From: Earliella scabrosa
Lineage: Eukaryota; Basidiomycota; Agaricomycetes; Polyporales; Polyporaceae
DNA length: 64,000 nucleotides
Direction: 5' to 3'
Assembly (NCBI GenBank): GCA_022605405.1
Contig: JABYQQ010000004.1
Coordinates: 2,790,001-2,854,000 of the forward strand
The notes under the pieces were generated by a model. The model had not been told where the DNA came from. It saw only the letters and a program-made list of their open reading frames with translations, and ran no database searches. A program made the position numbers and the translations under genes. This document shows, piece by piece, positions 42,985 to 54,050 of this stretch; position 1 is the first letter of the stretch; each line of letters starts with the position of its first letter.

Positions 42985-45900
42985 ATGGTCGTCACACGAC
43001 GCACGCCTGCCCCGCCTGCGGCTGCCTCGCGCACTCCGTCCGCACAGCCCATCCCCCGCCTCGCAAAGAAGGCCAACCCCGACTCGCTCAACGCACCCGA
43101 GAAACCCAGTCCGCTGGCCAACGGAACCACACATGATGCAGCACTCAAACCAGCAGATGCGAGTGCCGACAAAGCAGTGAGTGTCTCAGACCTTCCAATT
43201 GCGTCGTTCCTGCGGCAAGGTGGCAAACCACCCCTGCAAACTTCTCCCCTTGGTCCGTGTTCGTGCGCGTAGCATCTCCTGAGGGCGGCTTCAGCTTCGT
43301 TCCGGTTCCTGCACTCAATTGTGGCTATGGTTTCACACCGCTCTGGTTGCTACTTCGGGTCGTGAGATCCGCGTGTTCTTCGGTCGACCCTCATGCCACG
43401 CGCGGTCGATACTCCGAGATACCCGCGTACCATGCATGGCATTATAGTCACTGCGATCCTCTGTTCTAAGTTCCATGTGGTCATCAGGCCCATACCACAA
43501 AATGGACCGCTACATCTTCTCATTCAGAAGATTGTACTGCGTGTGATTGAGCAGCGCGCGCCATGCGTGTTTGGTGTATGCCTCCGTTCGATTGATCCCG
43601 ACTCCTGGGCCGAAGTCATTCAACGCGCATGACATGACCTGTCCGAGCGTGTTGCTCACATTGTATTCTTTCAGGCCGGCGCTGCTTCAAAATCTGTGAA
43701 GTCGAAAGGAAAGCAGAAGACAAAGAAGAATGGAAAGGTACTGATGATATCACACGTCTATCTAATTTGGTCCATGCTGAAGTGTTTTCGCAGAAGAAAT
43801 CGGGCCGCGATTCCTCAAGCTTCATGGAGCTCGTGTTCCGCGCGTTCCTGCTATGGTTCACGATCTATACACTCTCGGTCTGTCCACAGGACGAGCACCT
43901 GAAGTCGCCAGTATGCCGGGGACTTGCCGAATACCGCCGTCTTGTCATCGAACCCTACATACTCCCGTCCATCGAGCACGCTCTTGCACATCCCTCTGTG
44001 GCACCCTATGTGGAAAAGGCTAAGCCATACGCAGATTACGCCGTTCGTACGGCGAAACCTATCGCTGCTCGCGCGCAGAAGGAGTTCGACACTCGTGTCG
44101 TCCCACAGTGGAAGAAGCGCGTTGTGCCTTTCTACTACCAGCACGCTGTGCCGCAGCTGCTGAAGCTTGACGCACAAACTGCGCCCTACCGAACCCGTGT
44201 CGAGCAGGACTACGAACGCCTAGTGGCGCCGTATGTACGCCGCATCGTCGCCGCACTCAACCAGGGGCAACGTAAGGCACGCCCCTATGTTGCCCTTGCC
44301 GCTGAGAAGTCATACCAGGGTTATCAACACGCCCGGCCGTATGCGCGGCCTGTTTGGGAGAAGGTCAAGGCCATCCTCGCGCAGCTGGCAGCCATCCTTG
44401 GAGAGCAACGGAGGCAATTCGTGGACCCTCACGTCAAGAAGATCTGGGAGCATGTGAAGGAAATGAGTAACGGAAAGCCCCAGTCGCCTTCTGCGTCTCA
44501 ACTTCGCAATGCGGCGTCGTCCAAATTGTCCAAGGCCAGCTCCCAGATCTCCCAGGCGTCAGCAAAGATCTCGTCGACCCTGTCGTCTGTGACCTCATCA
44601 CCTGCCTCTCGGTCGTCCGCTAAATCTAGCTCTGCCATGTCCAGCGACAATGTGGTTTCCAGCGTGATCTCAGAGGCAGTGTCAAGCTCCGAGGCACTAG
44701 CAGTTGTCCAGGCCACCGAGGTAGTCAAGTCGTCGGTTGCAGTGGCGGCTGACAAGGTGTCTGACGCTGCGTCCAGCGTGTCCGATGCGGTCGAGTCCAC
44801 CGCCTCAGCCGTTTCCTCCTCAGCATCATCCGCAATCTCCTCCGCAAGTGACACCGTGGCCGCATCTTCTTCCTCCCTCGCTTCGGCCGCCTCATCCGCC
44901 GTCCACACGTCTGCAGAGAGCGCGTCATCTGTCGCCGAGGCAGTTACGTCCGTCGTCTCGACCCTGGCAGAGAGCGCGTCCACCGCAGTTTTCGACGCAC
45001 CGAGCGAGGCTGGATCGGCCTTGTCCTCCGAAGCCACCTCCCTCGCAGACGAAGCGGGCTCCTCCGCGTCTTCGGGCAACCTTATTTCCTCTTCTGCCGC
45101 AGACGTGGCTTCTGTCACGGCCGCCGATGCCGATGCCTCGGGATCTGAAGCCGCTGAATCCACGCCCTCCGTTGTCGCTTATTCCGAGGAGCAGACATCG
45201 GCAGACGTCGCCACCGACGCTTCCTCCGATCCGGATCTGGACCTTCTCGCCGAACTGGGTCTGACCGAGGACTTCCTCGAAGGCCGGGACACGGGGGAGG
45301 CGCCGGTCCAGCACGAGCAGACCGAGGAAGAGCGCGAGGAAGAGCTTCGTCTCCGCAAGGAGAAGAACGCCCGAGATCGCGCCGCCCTGCTTGAGCGGCA
45401 CGTCGCATGGGAGGTCAAGGTCGAGGACCTCATCGCGGAGAACAAGAAGGCCGTTCACGACCTGATTGTTGCGTCCAGGAAGGCCGCGCTCACGGAGCTC
45501 AAGCTGAGCGTCGAGATCGCCAAGGAGATCGAGGGCCTGGTCGAGGACGCGGACAAGTTCTTGCGCGGCGCGGAGAAGTACATGGCCAACCTCCAGAAGG
45601 AGAGCCGGAAGCAGGACGAGAAGCGGACGGTCTGGGACCGTGTCGTCGGCAAGCTCGAGGACAAGTTCTCGGACCGTCTCCGTCAGACCGAGGGCGTCGT
45701 CAACGGTTGGTACCAGAGCCTCCTCGAAAAGGAAGCCGCAGAGGTACGAGGCCTGCACAGGTTGCCCGCTGATCGCTGGAGTGCTGACGGATTGTATCTG
45801 GCAGATCAAGAAGCTCACGACCGCTGTCAAGGATCTCGCGGAGCGCGCCCAGGCGGACATTGGCCTCGACTATGCGTATCTGGACGACGTAAGCTATGCC

Positions 45901-46468
45901 GACTGGCAACGCTATCACGACCTTCTCCGCAGTACGTCTCTATTGCTGACAGTCCAGCCTCGCTCGTTCTGACACACCGGAATCTCCAGGGGCAGACAAC
46001 TTCACTACCTACGCAAACAGCATCCAGGACGGCACCCATGAGTCCGCGCCTCCAAATCCAGTGGGCGGTGCGCTCCAGGAGCTTCAGGACGAGGTCGAGG
46101 ACGTCATCAACGGTTTCAATGCACGTCTGCGCCAGATCAAGCGCAACGGCGCGCGCACGTTCGGTGTCTCAGAAGCCGCCGCTGAGGAGGAAGATGGTCC
46201 CGCCTCGATTCTTCCCATCGAGGAGCCGGAGCAGACCGAGTCTCCCGCAGACGATACGGCCGCCAAAATCCCGCCCGTTGTGATCGGCCGGGGGAAAGAG
46301 GAGGTCGAGGCCGCTCTCAACCGTGTCGCGGACCTCGAGGGCCAGAAGACGTCATCTCCGGATGAGCCGGCGAAGAACCAGGACGCGGACGCTGTCGCGC
46401 AGAGCATCCAGGACGCGGTCGCCAGCGAGGAGTCCTCGGCTTCGTCCCCGCTGCACGAGGAGCTGTGA
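42985..46468 (+). CDS. Uncharacterised Ser/Ala-rich protein with membrane segment
   Basis: No established function is recognised. Five exons (42985-43176, 43675-43737, 43794-45743, 45805-45931, 45990-46468) give 936 residues. A Lys-rich stretch (KSKGKQKTKKNGKK) precedes one hydrophobic segment (about 96-116, FMELVFRAFLLWFTIYTLSV). Residues 120-320 are charged helices punctuated by Pro-Tyr, such as SVAPYVEKAKPYADYAV, TAPYRTRVEQDY and RKARPYVALAAEKSY, which look amphipathic and apolipoprotein-like. A long Ser/Ala/Val/Asp-rich stretch (about 320-560) follows, then a strongly charged coiled coil (about 580-720, EEREEELRLRKEKNARDR onward) and a second helical region. Intron 1 is 498 bp, about eight times the usual length here. 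A role at a membrane or lipid surface is inference only. Confidence 0.78.
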
Positions 46469-47134
46469 GGTTGTGGCGTGTGGATTCGCGCCGTCGTCGG
46501 AGAGATGTCGATCGTGAGTCTCGCGACTTCTGGGATCGCGTTTCACCCTTTCTCACAATCAGCACGTCTACCAGATTCCATACGTGCCAAGTGTGCATCT
46601 GTTCCCTGTATCATGCAGTCTTGCTTGAGCGTGTCCCTTCTGTGATGCCATTATTTATTCGCAGGCCCGACGCTCGCGGCCTGCTGCGTTTCGGACGTAC
46701 TCACTCCGACCACCTCTCTACCGGGTATCCCTACTTACCATACTCTACCTACCACACCCATCATGTCTCCCCAGTTATGGTATCCATATGTTATGACTAG
46801 TACTGGCTGTCATCTTTGCATGCATGATTACATCGCTTGCACAATGTTAGCATCGCCGCTTTGACTGAAGAACACAACTGACCGACTGAACCGGAGTTGT
46901 CATCCTGTGCTTACCTTCCAAGACGTCAAGGGCAGGAGTGAAACATTACATATTAGATGAGAGGCTACGGAGACACAGCGCACGTTTGGACAACAAGAGG
47001 TACCGAAGACAGCACAGCATACACAGAGGAGGAAAGGTTCGACACATTCACGCAGGAGCACCATTGACCCATGTAGTCATCCTGCCCAAATGGCCCGTCC
47101 AAGCAGAGCACGGAAGAATGATTCAGCCGACGGT
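46469..47134. other. Convergent intergenic region
   Basis: This lies between the Ser/Ala-rich gene and the convergent HP1 gene. Pyrimidine-rich sequence to about 46790 is probably 3' UTR. No other feature was recognised. Confidence 0.45.
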
Positions 47135-48307
47135 TCATTCTTCCATAGCATTCTCGTCAGTCGGCTTCCACCGAAGATTGCTCTCGTAAAACTCGATGAG
47201 CTATCGTGGCGTAGTCAGCGATGTCGGATCGTCGTACGGCAAAATGTCAGAGCACGCACCAGGAAAGGCATCTTCTTCTTGCAGATTTCCGAAGGCTCTT
47301 TTCCGTGACCCTTGCCGTGTTTCCTGCAAACAGTCCGCCGCCGTGAGATCGCACGAACGATGGCATGCGGCGCAGCTGGAAAACAGAACGCACAGTGTGA
47401 AGTAGACGTAAAGCTCGCCGTCGTCGGTGCGCTCGACCGTGTCAATGCTCTCCACGAGGTGCTCCCAGGACTGCACGTCCTTCCATTTCTTCATGTCCGT
47501 ATACTTTTCTTCGTCCCCGTCCGGAGCGGCCGCACGGCGCCCGTTCGCGGCCTTCCCGCCCGTGCTCTTGCGCGACTTCTTCTTGGGGACGTCCTCGTCT
47601 TCCTGCTCCTCGGACGGGCTGCGGGGGAGACTCGTCTTCGGCGGCCGCCCACGCTTCTTCCGTGGAGGCTCAGACACCTCCTCGACGTCCGAATCCTCCT
47701 TCTTCGCCACCGATTTGCGTGGCTTGGGCGTGGGCTTCTTCGTCTCCGACTTGCGGGGCGCTTTCTTGTTGTTCTTCCTCCAGAACTCGTCGATAAGCTC
47801 AATCGCGCCTCTGAACAGTCATCAGCCGGACACAACAGCAGTGGAGGCAGGGGGGTCAGCACGCGTTCCAGAGACACGTTCAGTTTCGTGTAGAGGCACG
47901 GGAGACTCACTTTGCGTCTGCCTCGTCGACCCAGCTGTTCTCGGTCTCGTCAAAGCCCTTCCACTTGACGAGGTAGCCCGTCCGGCCCTGTCGACGCGCC
48001 ATGACACGGTCAGTCGCGTGCACGCCGGGCAAAGGGGGCTGGAGGGCCGAGGCACGACACGTACCTCCGCGAACGCGCCGAGTTTGGCGTCGAGGATCGC
48101 CTCGATCTCGTACTCCTGCTCGTCGGCCTGCGAGCCATCTTCGTCCTCGTCCTCGTCCCCGCCCTTGCCTGCGTCGCCGCTCTCCGCGGACGCGGCGCGC
48201 TCTTTGTTGTTCGCCTTGGAGGCTGCGGTGGACTTTTTGGCGGACCGGGTCACCTCGGGCTCGCTTTCAGAGTCCGAAACGTTTGCCTTCGCGGTTGCCT
48301 TGGGCAT
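47135..48307 (-). CDS. HP1: Heterochromatin protein 1 (chromo + chromoshadow)
   Basis: HP1 binds histone H3 methylated at Lys9 and dimerises to compact heterochromatin. Five exons give 288 residues with consistent phases. An acidic, Ser-rich N-terminus precedes the chromodomain (about 66-122): EYEIEAILDAKL, GYLVKWKGFDETENSWV and AIELIDEFW. The aromatic cage residues are present (Tyr of EYEIE, Trp and Phe of KWKGF). A basic hinge with an AT-hook-like KKRGRPPK motif separates it from the chromoshadow domain (about 212-280: YTDMKKWKDVQSWEHLVESI, ELYVYFTL, MPFLLIEFYESNLRWKP). The last exon supplies the conserved FYESNLRW. Together with the Clr2-like and Sir2 genes in this window it completes a set of silencing factors. 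Confidence 0.93.
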
Positions 48308-48655
48308 TGCGGATGTGCTACGGACGCGACGAGGGATAGAGTGTGAGGAGTGCGGCCACGACGTTGGCGGTCAAGAAGCGCGTCCTCGTGCGTGCGAAAC
48401 TCGAGGTCTGGCGCGCACGCGCGTGAAAGCAGCTCTGCGCAACTACGCAGACCTACAGTCTTCAAGCTTCAGACACACAGATTGTGTATATCGGACAGTC
48501 TCTGGCTTGGTTGATGAATACAGAATGGCGGACGAGGCCAGCAAGTTGTGGAATAGATTACAGATATAGATTGCAAGGCAGAGGGACAGCAGCAGACGTA
48601 GGTAGGTACTCGCACACGAACTCGGGCCGTATATGCATACAACGGACCTCCAGTC
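48308..48655. other. HP1 promoter region
   Basis: This 348-bp gap between the HP1 start and the Y14 stop must hold the HP1 promoter and the Y14 3' UTR. I see no TATA box. Confidence 0.45.
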
Positions 48656-49377
48656 TTAGTCTCCTCCACGCCGACGCGACGGACTCGCGCTCCGCCCACG
48701 GCCTTCGCGTCCTCGGCCCTTCTTGGGACCCGTCGGTGGCGGCCGGACAAACGCAAAGTCGCACTGCAACGTCTGCTCCAACAGTGTCGAGCCGGATGCG
48801 CCATCAATAGCGGCCTGTGCTTCAGCCATCGTTTCGTACTCCACGAGTGCATAGCCCTTGGAGGTGGGGTGAGTCTACCGGGCGGATGGGAGGAGGAGTG
48901 CAGCAACGGTCGTGCGCACCTTGACATAACCCGTCCGCCTGTCCAGGTTGAGATGGAGGTTTTTGATCTCGCCGTACTCCGCAAACTTGTCCATCACGTC
49001 CTCCTCCGTTGCCTCTTCGTGGACGTTTGTGACGAGCACGATCCAGCCCTCGACAGCTGCGACGCCAAGGATGCGTGTCAGAGGGATGAGCACAGTGCAA
49101 GTAGCAACTCACATCGCGCAGCCCTGCTCTCTGAAGTGTGGCCCGACTCCACACGGTCGAAGACTTGTTCCGACGTGACAGCACTCTCGTTGCCTTGGGC
49201 CGCGTCAGCGGCGAGCACTCGACGGCACGACGGGGACTGGACGCACCTGCCGCGCTCTGAAAACCGCGACCCTTCCTGCGGACGACCCCGCCTGCAGAGA
49301 CTGGACATGAGCTGCTAAGATGACAGATGCTGGATGCGAAACAGACCGTCGTCAATGTTCATCGCGTCGTCGGACAT
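48656..49377 (-). CDS. Y14: Y14/RBM8A exon-junction complex protein
   Basis: Y14 pairs with Mago in the exon-junction complex that marks spliced mRNAs in the nucleus. Five exons give about 164 residues: a 31-nt first exon, [13 protein letters not shown], a linker, then the RRM (about 53-130) with [39 protein letters not shown] and CDFAFVRPP. The C-terminus is an Arg/Ser/Gly tail ([20 protein letters not shown]), as in animal Y14. All junctions keep phase, and the last residues end at a TAA. Presence of Y14 fits the high intron density of this genome, since intron-poor ascomycete yeasts have lost it. It diverges from the MYND-finger gene. Confidence 0.93.
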
Positions 49378-50071
49378 GGTGGATGATCGGTGGCGGACAA
49401 GGTGAACGAGCTCGCTCCTGCTTCAGTTGGGAGCTCTCGCAGACGCGTCCGAGGGCCAAGACGCCGGCGGCCCTGTTTGGCAGGACGCGATGGACCTCCG
49501 ACTGCCCGGGGACGCGGCCGGCGCCGGAACGGTCCTGCCGGCGAATCCTGGTCACCCGGCGGCGAAAGTGGTCGTGCCGGGATCGTCCGTGGCAGGTCGG
49601 GCTCGTGCAGTGCGTTGTGTAGCGGCCTCTGAGGATGATACATTACTCTCTTGCCACACGACGCCCGTCTGTATGTGGGCCCTTGACTCAGACCCTCGCC
49701 GCTTTCGTAACATCTGGGAACTCTGCGGACCCCGGTCGCTAGTCCCTCCGTTTTCCCGTCTCACATTTGGGAAGCACGAGCACCTGTGGTACCAGATCAC
49801 CCGCGTACCACGGCCATGATGCGTGTCAAGGCCTCATCAAGCAACTTTCCATGTAAACATTTTATCTCCTCAGGCACCTTTAACCATTCGGTCTGTTTAC
49901 GTATGCTCAGCTCCTTCAAAGATCTTTTGCGAAACGGTTCCCCACGCGGCCACTAGCCGCTCGTCTTGCAAATAAAAGACGAGTCCGCTTCCGTCATATG
50001 GCCCTCGCTATCCTCGTCGGCCCTTCCCTTTCTGTCTTTCCTCTTTGCTTCTTCTACTCTACACTTTCGCT
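49378..50071. other. Divergent promoters, Y14 / MYND gene
   Basis: This 694-bp region separates divergent starts. Open frames on both strands near 49350-49800 overlap each other and look non-coding. No TATA or repeat was recognised. Confidence 0.4.
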
Positions 50072-50808
50072 ATGTCTTCGCCGCTCGTTAATCACCCTTG
50101 CATCATTTGCTGCCAACCCACCTCGATGTGGTGCAGCCGCTGCCAGAACGCGTGGTACTGCTCTCCAGAGCACCTCCAGAGCGTATGCCACTTCCTTCCG
50201 CGTCGTGGTTCTCGCTGACCATGCTGCGGTACAGGACTGGCCTCGTCATCGCCGGGAGTGTGTCCCGACGAACACCCCGCGGCAACAGTATCCCAATATG
50301 ATCGCAACCCCACCCCCGGCGCAAGCGGAGCTCGTCTCTGTCTCCGCGCTGTTATTCATGCCCCATGAAGGTAATTCGCCTTCCGTGTGATTCTTAGCGC
50401 GACACGCGCTGCGCAACGTGATGTCTCGCTGACTATTTTGTGACAGACCGCGTCCGTGTCACTACAGTGCAGTGTCGCCCGCAAGGCACGATCTCACAAG
50501 GGATGTGTCCGTCGCCGCTCGTCCAGGAGTGGTTCCCGGAGAGCGTGCCCAACACCATCATCCTCACCCAAGGCCTCAACGGCGAGCCGCTGCGCTTCCC
50601 GCTGCACATTTGGTACTGCCCGACATCGCTCCAGCGCGGCTCGCCGGTCAATCGCGCGATTTATCGCATAACGTCCGGCGCAGCGCAGAAGCCCTGGTGC
50701 GGCCCTGTCGTGGTGCTCAAGTTCAACGGATCTCGACGCCAAGGGTACTCGGACGCCGGCACCAACGATCTCCCTGCGCTCTCCGCATACTTCCTCGCGT
50801 ACAATTGA
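50072..50808 (+). CDS. MYND zinc-finger protein
   Basis: Three exons (50072-50182, 50235-50370, 50447-50808) give 202 residues. The N-terminus is a complete MYND finger: CIICCQPTSMWCSRCQNAWY, then CSPEHLQS and, across the first intron, DWPRHRREC, supplying the Cys/His zinc ligands. MYND fingers bind proline-rich peptides in partner proteins. The remaining 145 residues (VSVSALLFMPHEDRVRVTTV, WFPESVPNTIILTQGLNGEP, FPLHIWYCP, CGPVVVLKFNGSRRQGYSD) form a compact-looking domain that I have seen only as an uncharacterised region following MYND fingers in mushrooms. Expanded families of this layout are common in Agaricomycetes; function is unknown. Confidence 0.82.
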
Positions 50809-52881
50809 CGCGCGCCGCTCATTCACACGACGCATGAACACACCGCCTGCTCCTGCAGGGTTCATGCGTCATCGTACCCACAAAAGAAAGCTTGTGCGTA
50901 TAATCTGCTGTACATACCCCTATCTAATCCTCTCTGCTCGTCGATCGCTTTCGTACCGTACATAGTGCATAGTCTCGCTGTATGTCGCTCCCTCCCTCAC
51001 GGACACAGACCTGTTGTAGATCCCCGGACTCGCACGTACTTGCCACTCGCACTGTACTTACACCCATCGCATCGCATACTAGAGTCGATATACTTATTAT
51101 TGGACTATCACCGTTGATTGTCCGCTCGTCTGCGTCCGCTCGTTTCGCAGGTTCCCGGGCGCGTGTGGACGCCGCGATGGAAGCTCATGCACGCGTGGAC
51201 GCTGCCAGAGGATCGGAGCTATCGAGATCTGTGCGCTCCTCGTCATGCGCAGAAGGGGTTCTGGAAGGCCGTCGCACTCTAATCCTACGTTGGGGCGGCT
51301 CGCGCGGCCGTGGGCCGTCCGTGGGCGTGTTCCTTGTGGTGCCTAGTCAAGTCGCCGAGGTCCGAGACTGTTTGGGACTTGCATCTGTTCGCCCATCTTC
51401 GTTAGCCATCTCAACATCTCCCTCCGCACACGAGGCTCTCAGCCTCCGGACCAAACCGCTGATCTCTCCGCGTCGCGGCAGAATTGCCTGGCCCACCTCG
51501 CACCCGACTCGCCGCTGGCTCGAGCTCCTAGAACACCGGACATCGTACCACCGCCTCCCACCGCGCTCGCGCCTGATTCGTTCCTCTTCTCAACGCGACC
51601 CACGCCCTCGCTCGCGCACTGTCGCGCCTGCTGAACCTGATGATCTGGGCCGGCGTCGGGAGTACCTGGAGGCTTGCATCACCGCTCCGCACCAATGTGC
51701 CCTCGCCCTCGCCTAGGTGGAGTCCAAACAGGTGTTTCTCCCCTTCCACCCGCCCGTTTCGTGGCGCGCGCGACCGCGCGGCAGGTCTCTCTGTGTGTCG
51801 TCGTGTGCGCCGTGGCGCGCTCCATTTATCACGTCGAGCGCTGTTGGACGACAGGAGGACAAGTGCGTCCGAGCTGGCTTAGCACACCCGAGGTCGTCGC
51901 ACCTTCCCATGCGCATCACCAGCCCAGGCGCGCCGCTGTTTTTCGTCAGCATCCCCACTGCCAGAGGGTCGACGGAAGATTTTTTGTGATTCCAGCGTGA
52001 TTCCCTGTGGCACCGACTGCTTTCTCCGTGATCGCAGAGCGGGATCAAGCGAACCAGCAGAGTGGAGTCTTGCGCACCCTTTGCGCCCTGACCGCGACCC
52101 TAAGCGGCCTCCCGGAATCATTCCGCGCGTGAACGATGATCGCGCACAAACCCAGATGTGCTTCCGCGGGCCCGCTATAGCCTAAGTTGTGCCAGATCGT
52201 TTGCAAACGGAAGCTAATGCAATACAAATGCGCCCCCCCAGCTTCGAGAAGCACATGCGTGCGCGACATGCGGCCGCACGCGTCCGCCGACCATCTTTTT
52301 TCTCTCGTCCATTGCGCCACAGATGCAGCGTCGCGCCTCTGGCCAGTAGAATCCACGACGGACATACTATCAGCTCCTACGCGAAACAGACATGTGGCGG
52401 CCCCAGGCACGCCCGCGATAGCGCTATACAGTTCGCAAACGGCAACAGATGGTCGATTCTGGGTAATTCTGGGCAGTGGGCATGTTAACCGCAGATGATC
52501 GTCAGCTACATATCCCGCGGTTGACGGAAGGTCCATGACACATCCTGACTCGCTAGTCTGCTGCTCGGCGGGCGTAAGGACACGTCGTGCGAAGTGTGTA
52601 CAGTAACCCCGCGCTGAAATCCCGATAGTTGACACAGGGGAAGGCTAAGCACGGTAACGTACAGTGCCTCGGGCGGGGCGCGTGCATGGAGCAAGCCCAA
52701 TGGTTGAGAAGTGTACGTACTATACAATCTGACGGTGTTGTTACATGCTACACAAGTACATGGCGACAGACGTTTCGTTACGCAGCAAGTGCGTAGATCA
52801 GCGCCAAAACGGTCAGAACCGTGGTCGGAGCGTCTAGTTTCCACAAACACTGCCAAGTTCCCTGAGCGACGGAGGGCAATT
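50809..52881. other. Long gene-poor stretch
   Basis: This is the longest stretch without a supported gene. A plus-strand open frame of 244 codons (50982-51716) and minus-strand frames of 111 and 196 codons are present, but their composition is low-complexity Arg/Ser, they overlap each other, and none matches a known family. I found no terminal repeats or transposase remnants. Confidence 0.45.
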
Positions 52882-53620
52882 CTAGTCTTCCGAGTCATAG
52901 CTCGAATCCCCATCGCCCTCTTCGTCTCCATCGTCTTCGTCCTCATCGTTTTCGTCGTTCTCGTCCTCTTCTTCCTCCTCTACCGCCTGGTTCTGTGGCG
53001 GCTGCTGTGGCTGCGGCGGCGGGTGGTTCGTGGGAGTCGTCCCGCTTGCCATCTGACGGGCCTGCGCAGCGCGCTCTGCCTCCTCCCGCGCCTGGTCTAC
53101 TGGGAACAATAGGTCCAGCGCGAGGTCTTTCCAGCGGATGGAGCCGTTCACTCCGCCGCCACCGTAGCCCATGTCTTCGAACAGAGCGCGCGAAGCTGGA
53201 TCGTATGGTCGGCGGGGCAGCGATGCGGGGTGCTTGATGCTCAGCGGATTTCCATATGGATATGACGGGTGCACCTGAGACGGGAGCACTGATACACGAC
53301 AGGAAGAGAAGTTGTTTGGCCCGGTGCGCGCTCGCAGAGTGGCTTCGCTCACCTTCCGATTCTTCGGGATTCGGGGGTTTCATGTGCGGGGGCATGTCGA
53401 TGTCTGTCCGGAACGGGTTAGACTTTGTGCGGCATATGGACGCAAAACCGCGCGTACCCTCGACGGCCAAATCGCCGTTGAGGTAATCGGGTGTGCCGAT
53501 GGTGTCTAGGACCTCTATGTCATGACGGGTCATGTGGAGGTAGCAGAACGTGAGATCCTGATACAAGCATCGTCAGAAGCCATGTTACTTCCAGAAGAAG
53601 GAAGAATGACCAACAGTCAT
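52882..53620 (-). CDS. Uncharacterised small acidic-tailed protein
   Basis: I do not recognise a family. The model has three coding exons (53620-53615, 53557-53353, 53288-52882) and 205 residues, with phases that match. The N-terminal half looks ordered: FCYLHMTRHDIEVLDTIGTP, GDLAVEGTRGFASICRTKSN and HPSYPYGNPLSIKHP. It is followed by DPASRALFEDMGYGGGG and RWKDLALDLLFPVDQAREEA. A Pro/Gln-rich stretch leads to a highly acidic tail (EEEEEDENDENDEDEDD). The two-codon first coding exon (ATG ACT) is the least certain part; the second intron uses the acceptor that keeps the frame. Acidic tails are common in nuclear histone-binding proteins, but no function is claimed. Confidence 0.68.
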
Positions 53621-54050
53621 GGTGGATGTATGTCCGAGTGCGAAGATCCCTTCAAGCCCTGCACCGCCCACAACTAAGCTTAAGCGTCAACGAACCACCT
53701 TTGTCCAACTCAGACGCCCGAGGCAGAAATACTCCCGCGGCGACTCCCTTTTTCAAACTCCGCTCCCCGTCGGCACGATCAACAACTCGTCGGCGACTCA
53801 GTTTTCTACTCGACATCCCAGTCTGACATCTCCGCCTTGTCCCTGGCAACTGTGCGTGAGCGGGGCTGTACGTGTCCGGCTACTTTCGTGACAATCCAAC
53901 CGCTTCCTATAGCAGAATCGGGGCTGGGATTCCACAGCTGCAGCTGCTCTCTGTGGTTGGTTCCTGTGTCAGTCCAACACCAGGCATCCTTCTGACATCT
54001 CGAACGGACTACAACAGGGCGCGACCATTTAGCCATAAACCGCCGGAAAG
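53621..54050. other. Divergent promoter region
   Basis: This is between the divergent acidic-tailed and TFIIIC genes. No TATA box or repeat was recognised. Confidence 0.4.

Noticed and set aside
52045..52635. 196-codon minus-strand open frame as a gene
   Set aside because: No homology is recognised, it overlaps other frames, and it has no intron or start context typical of this genome.
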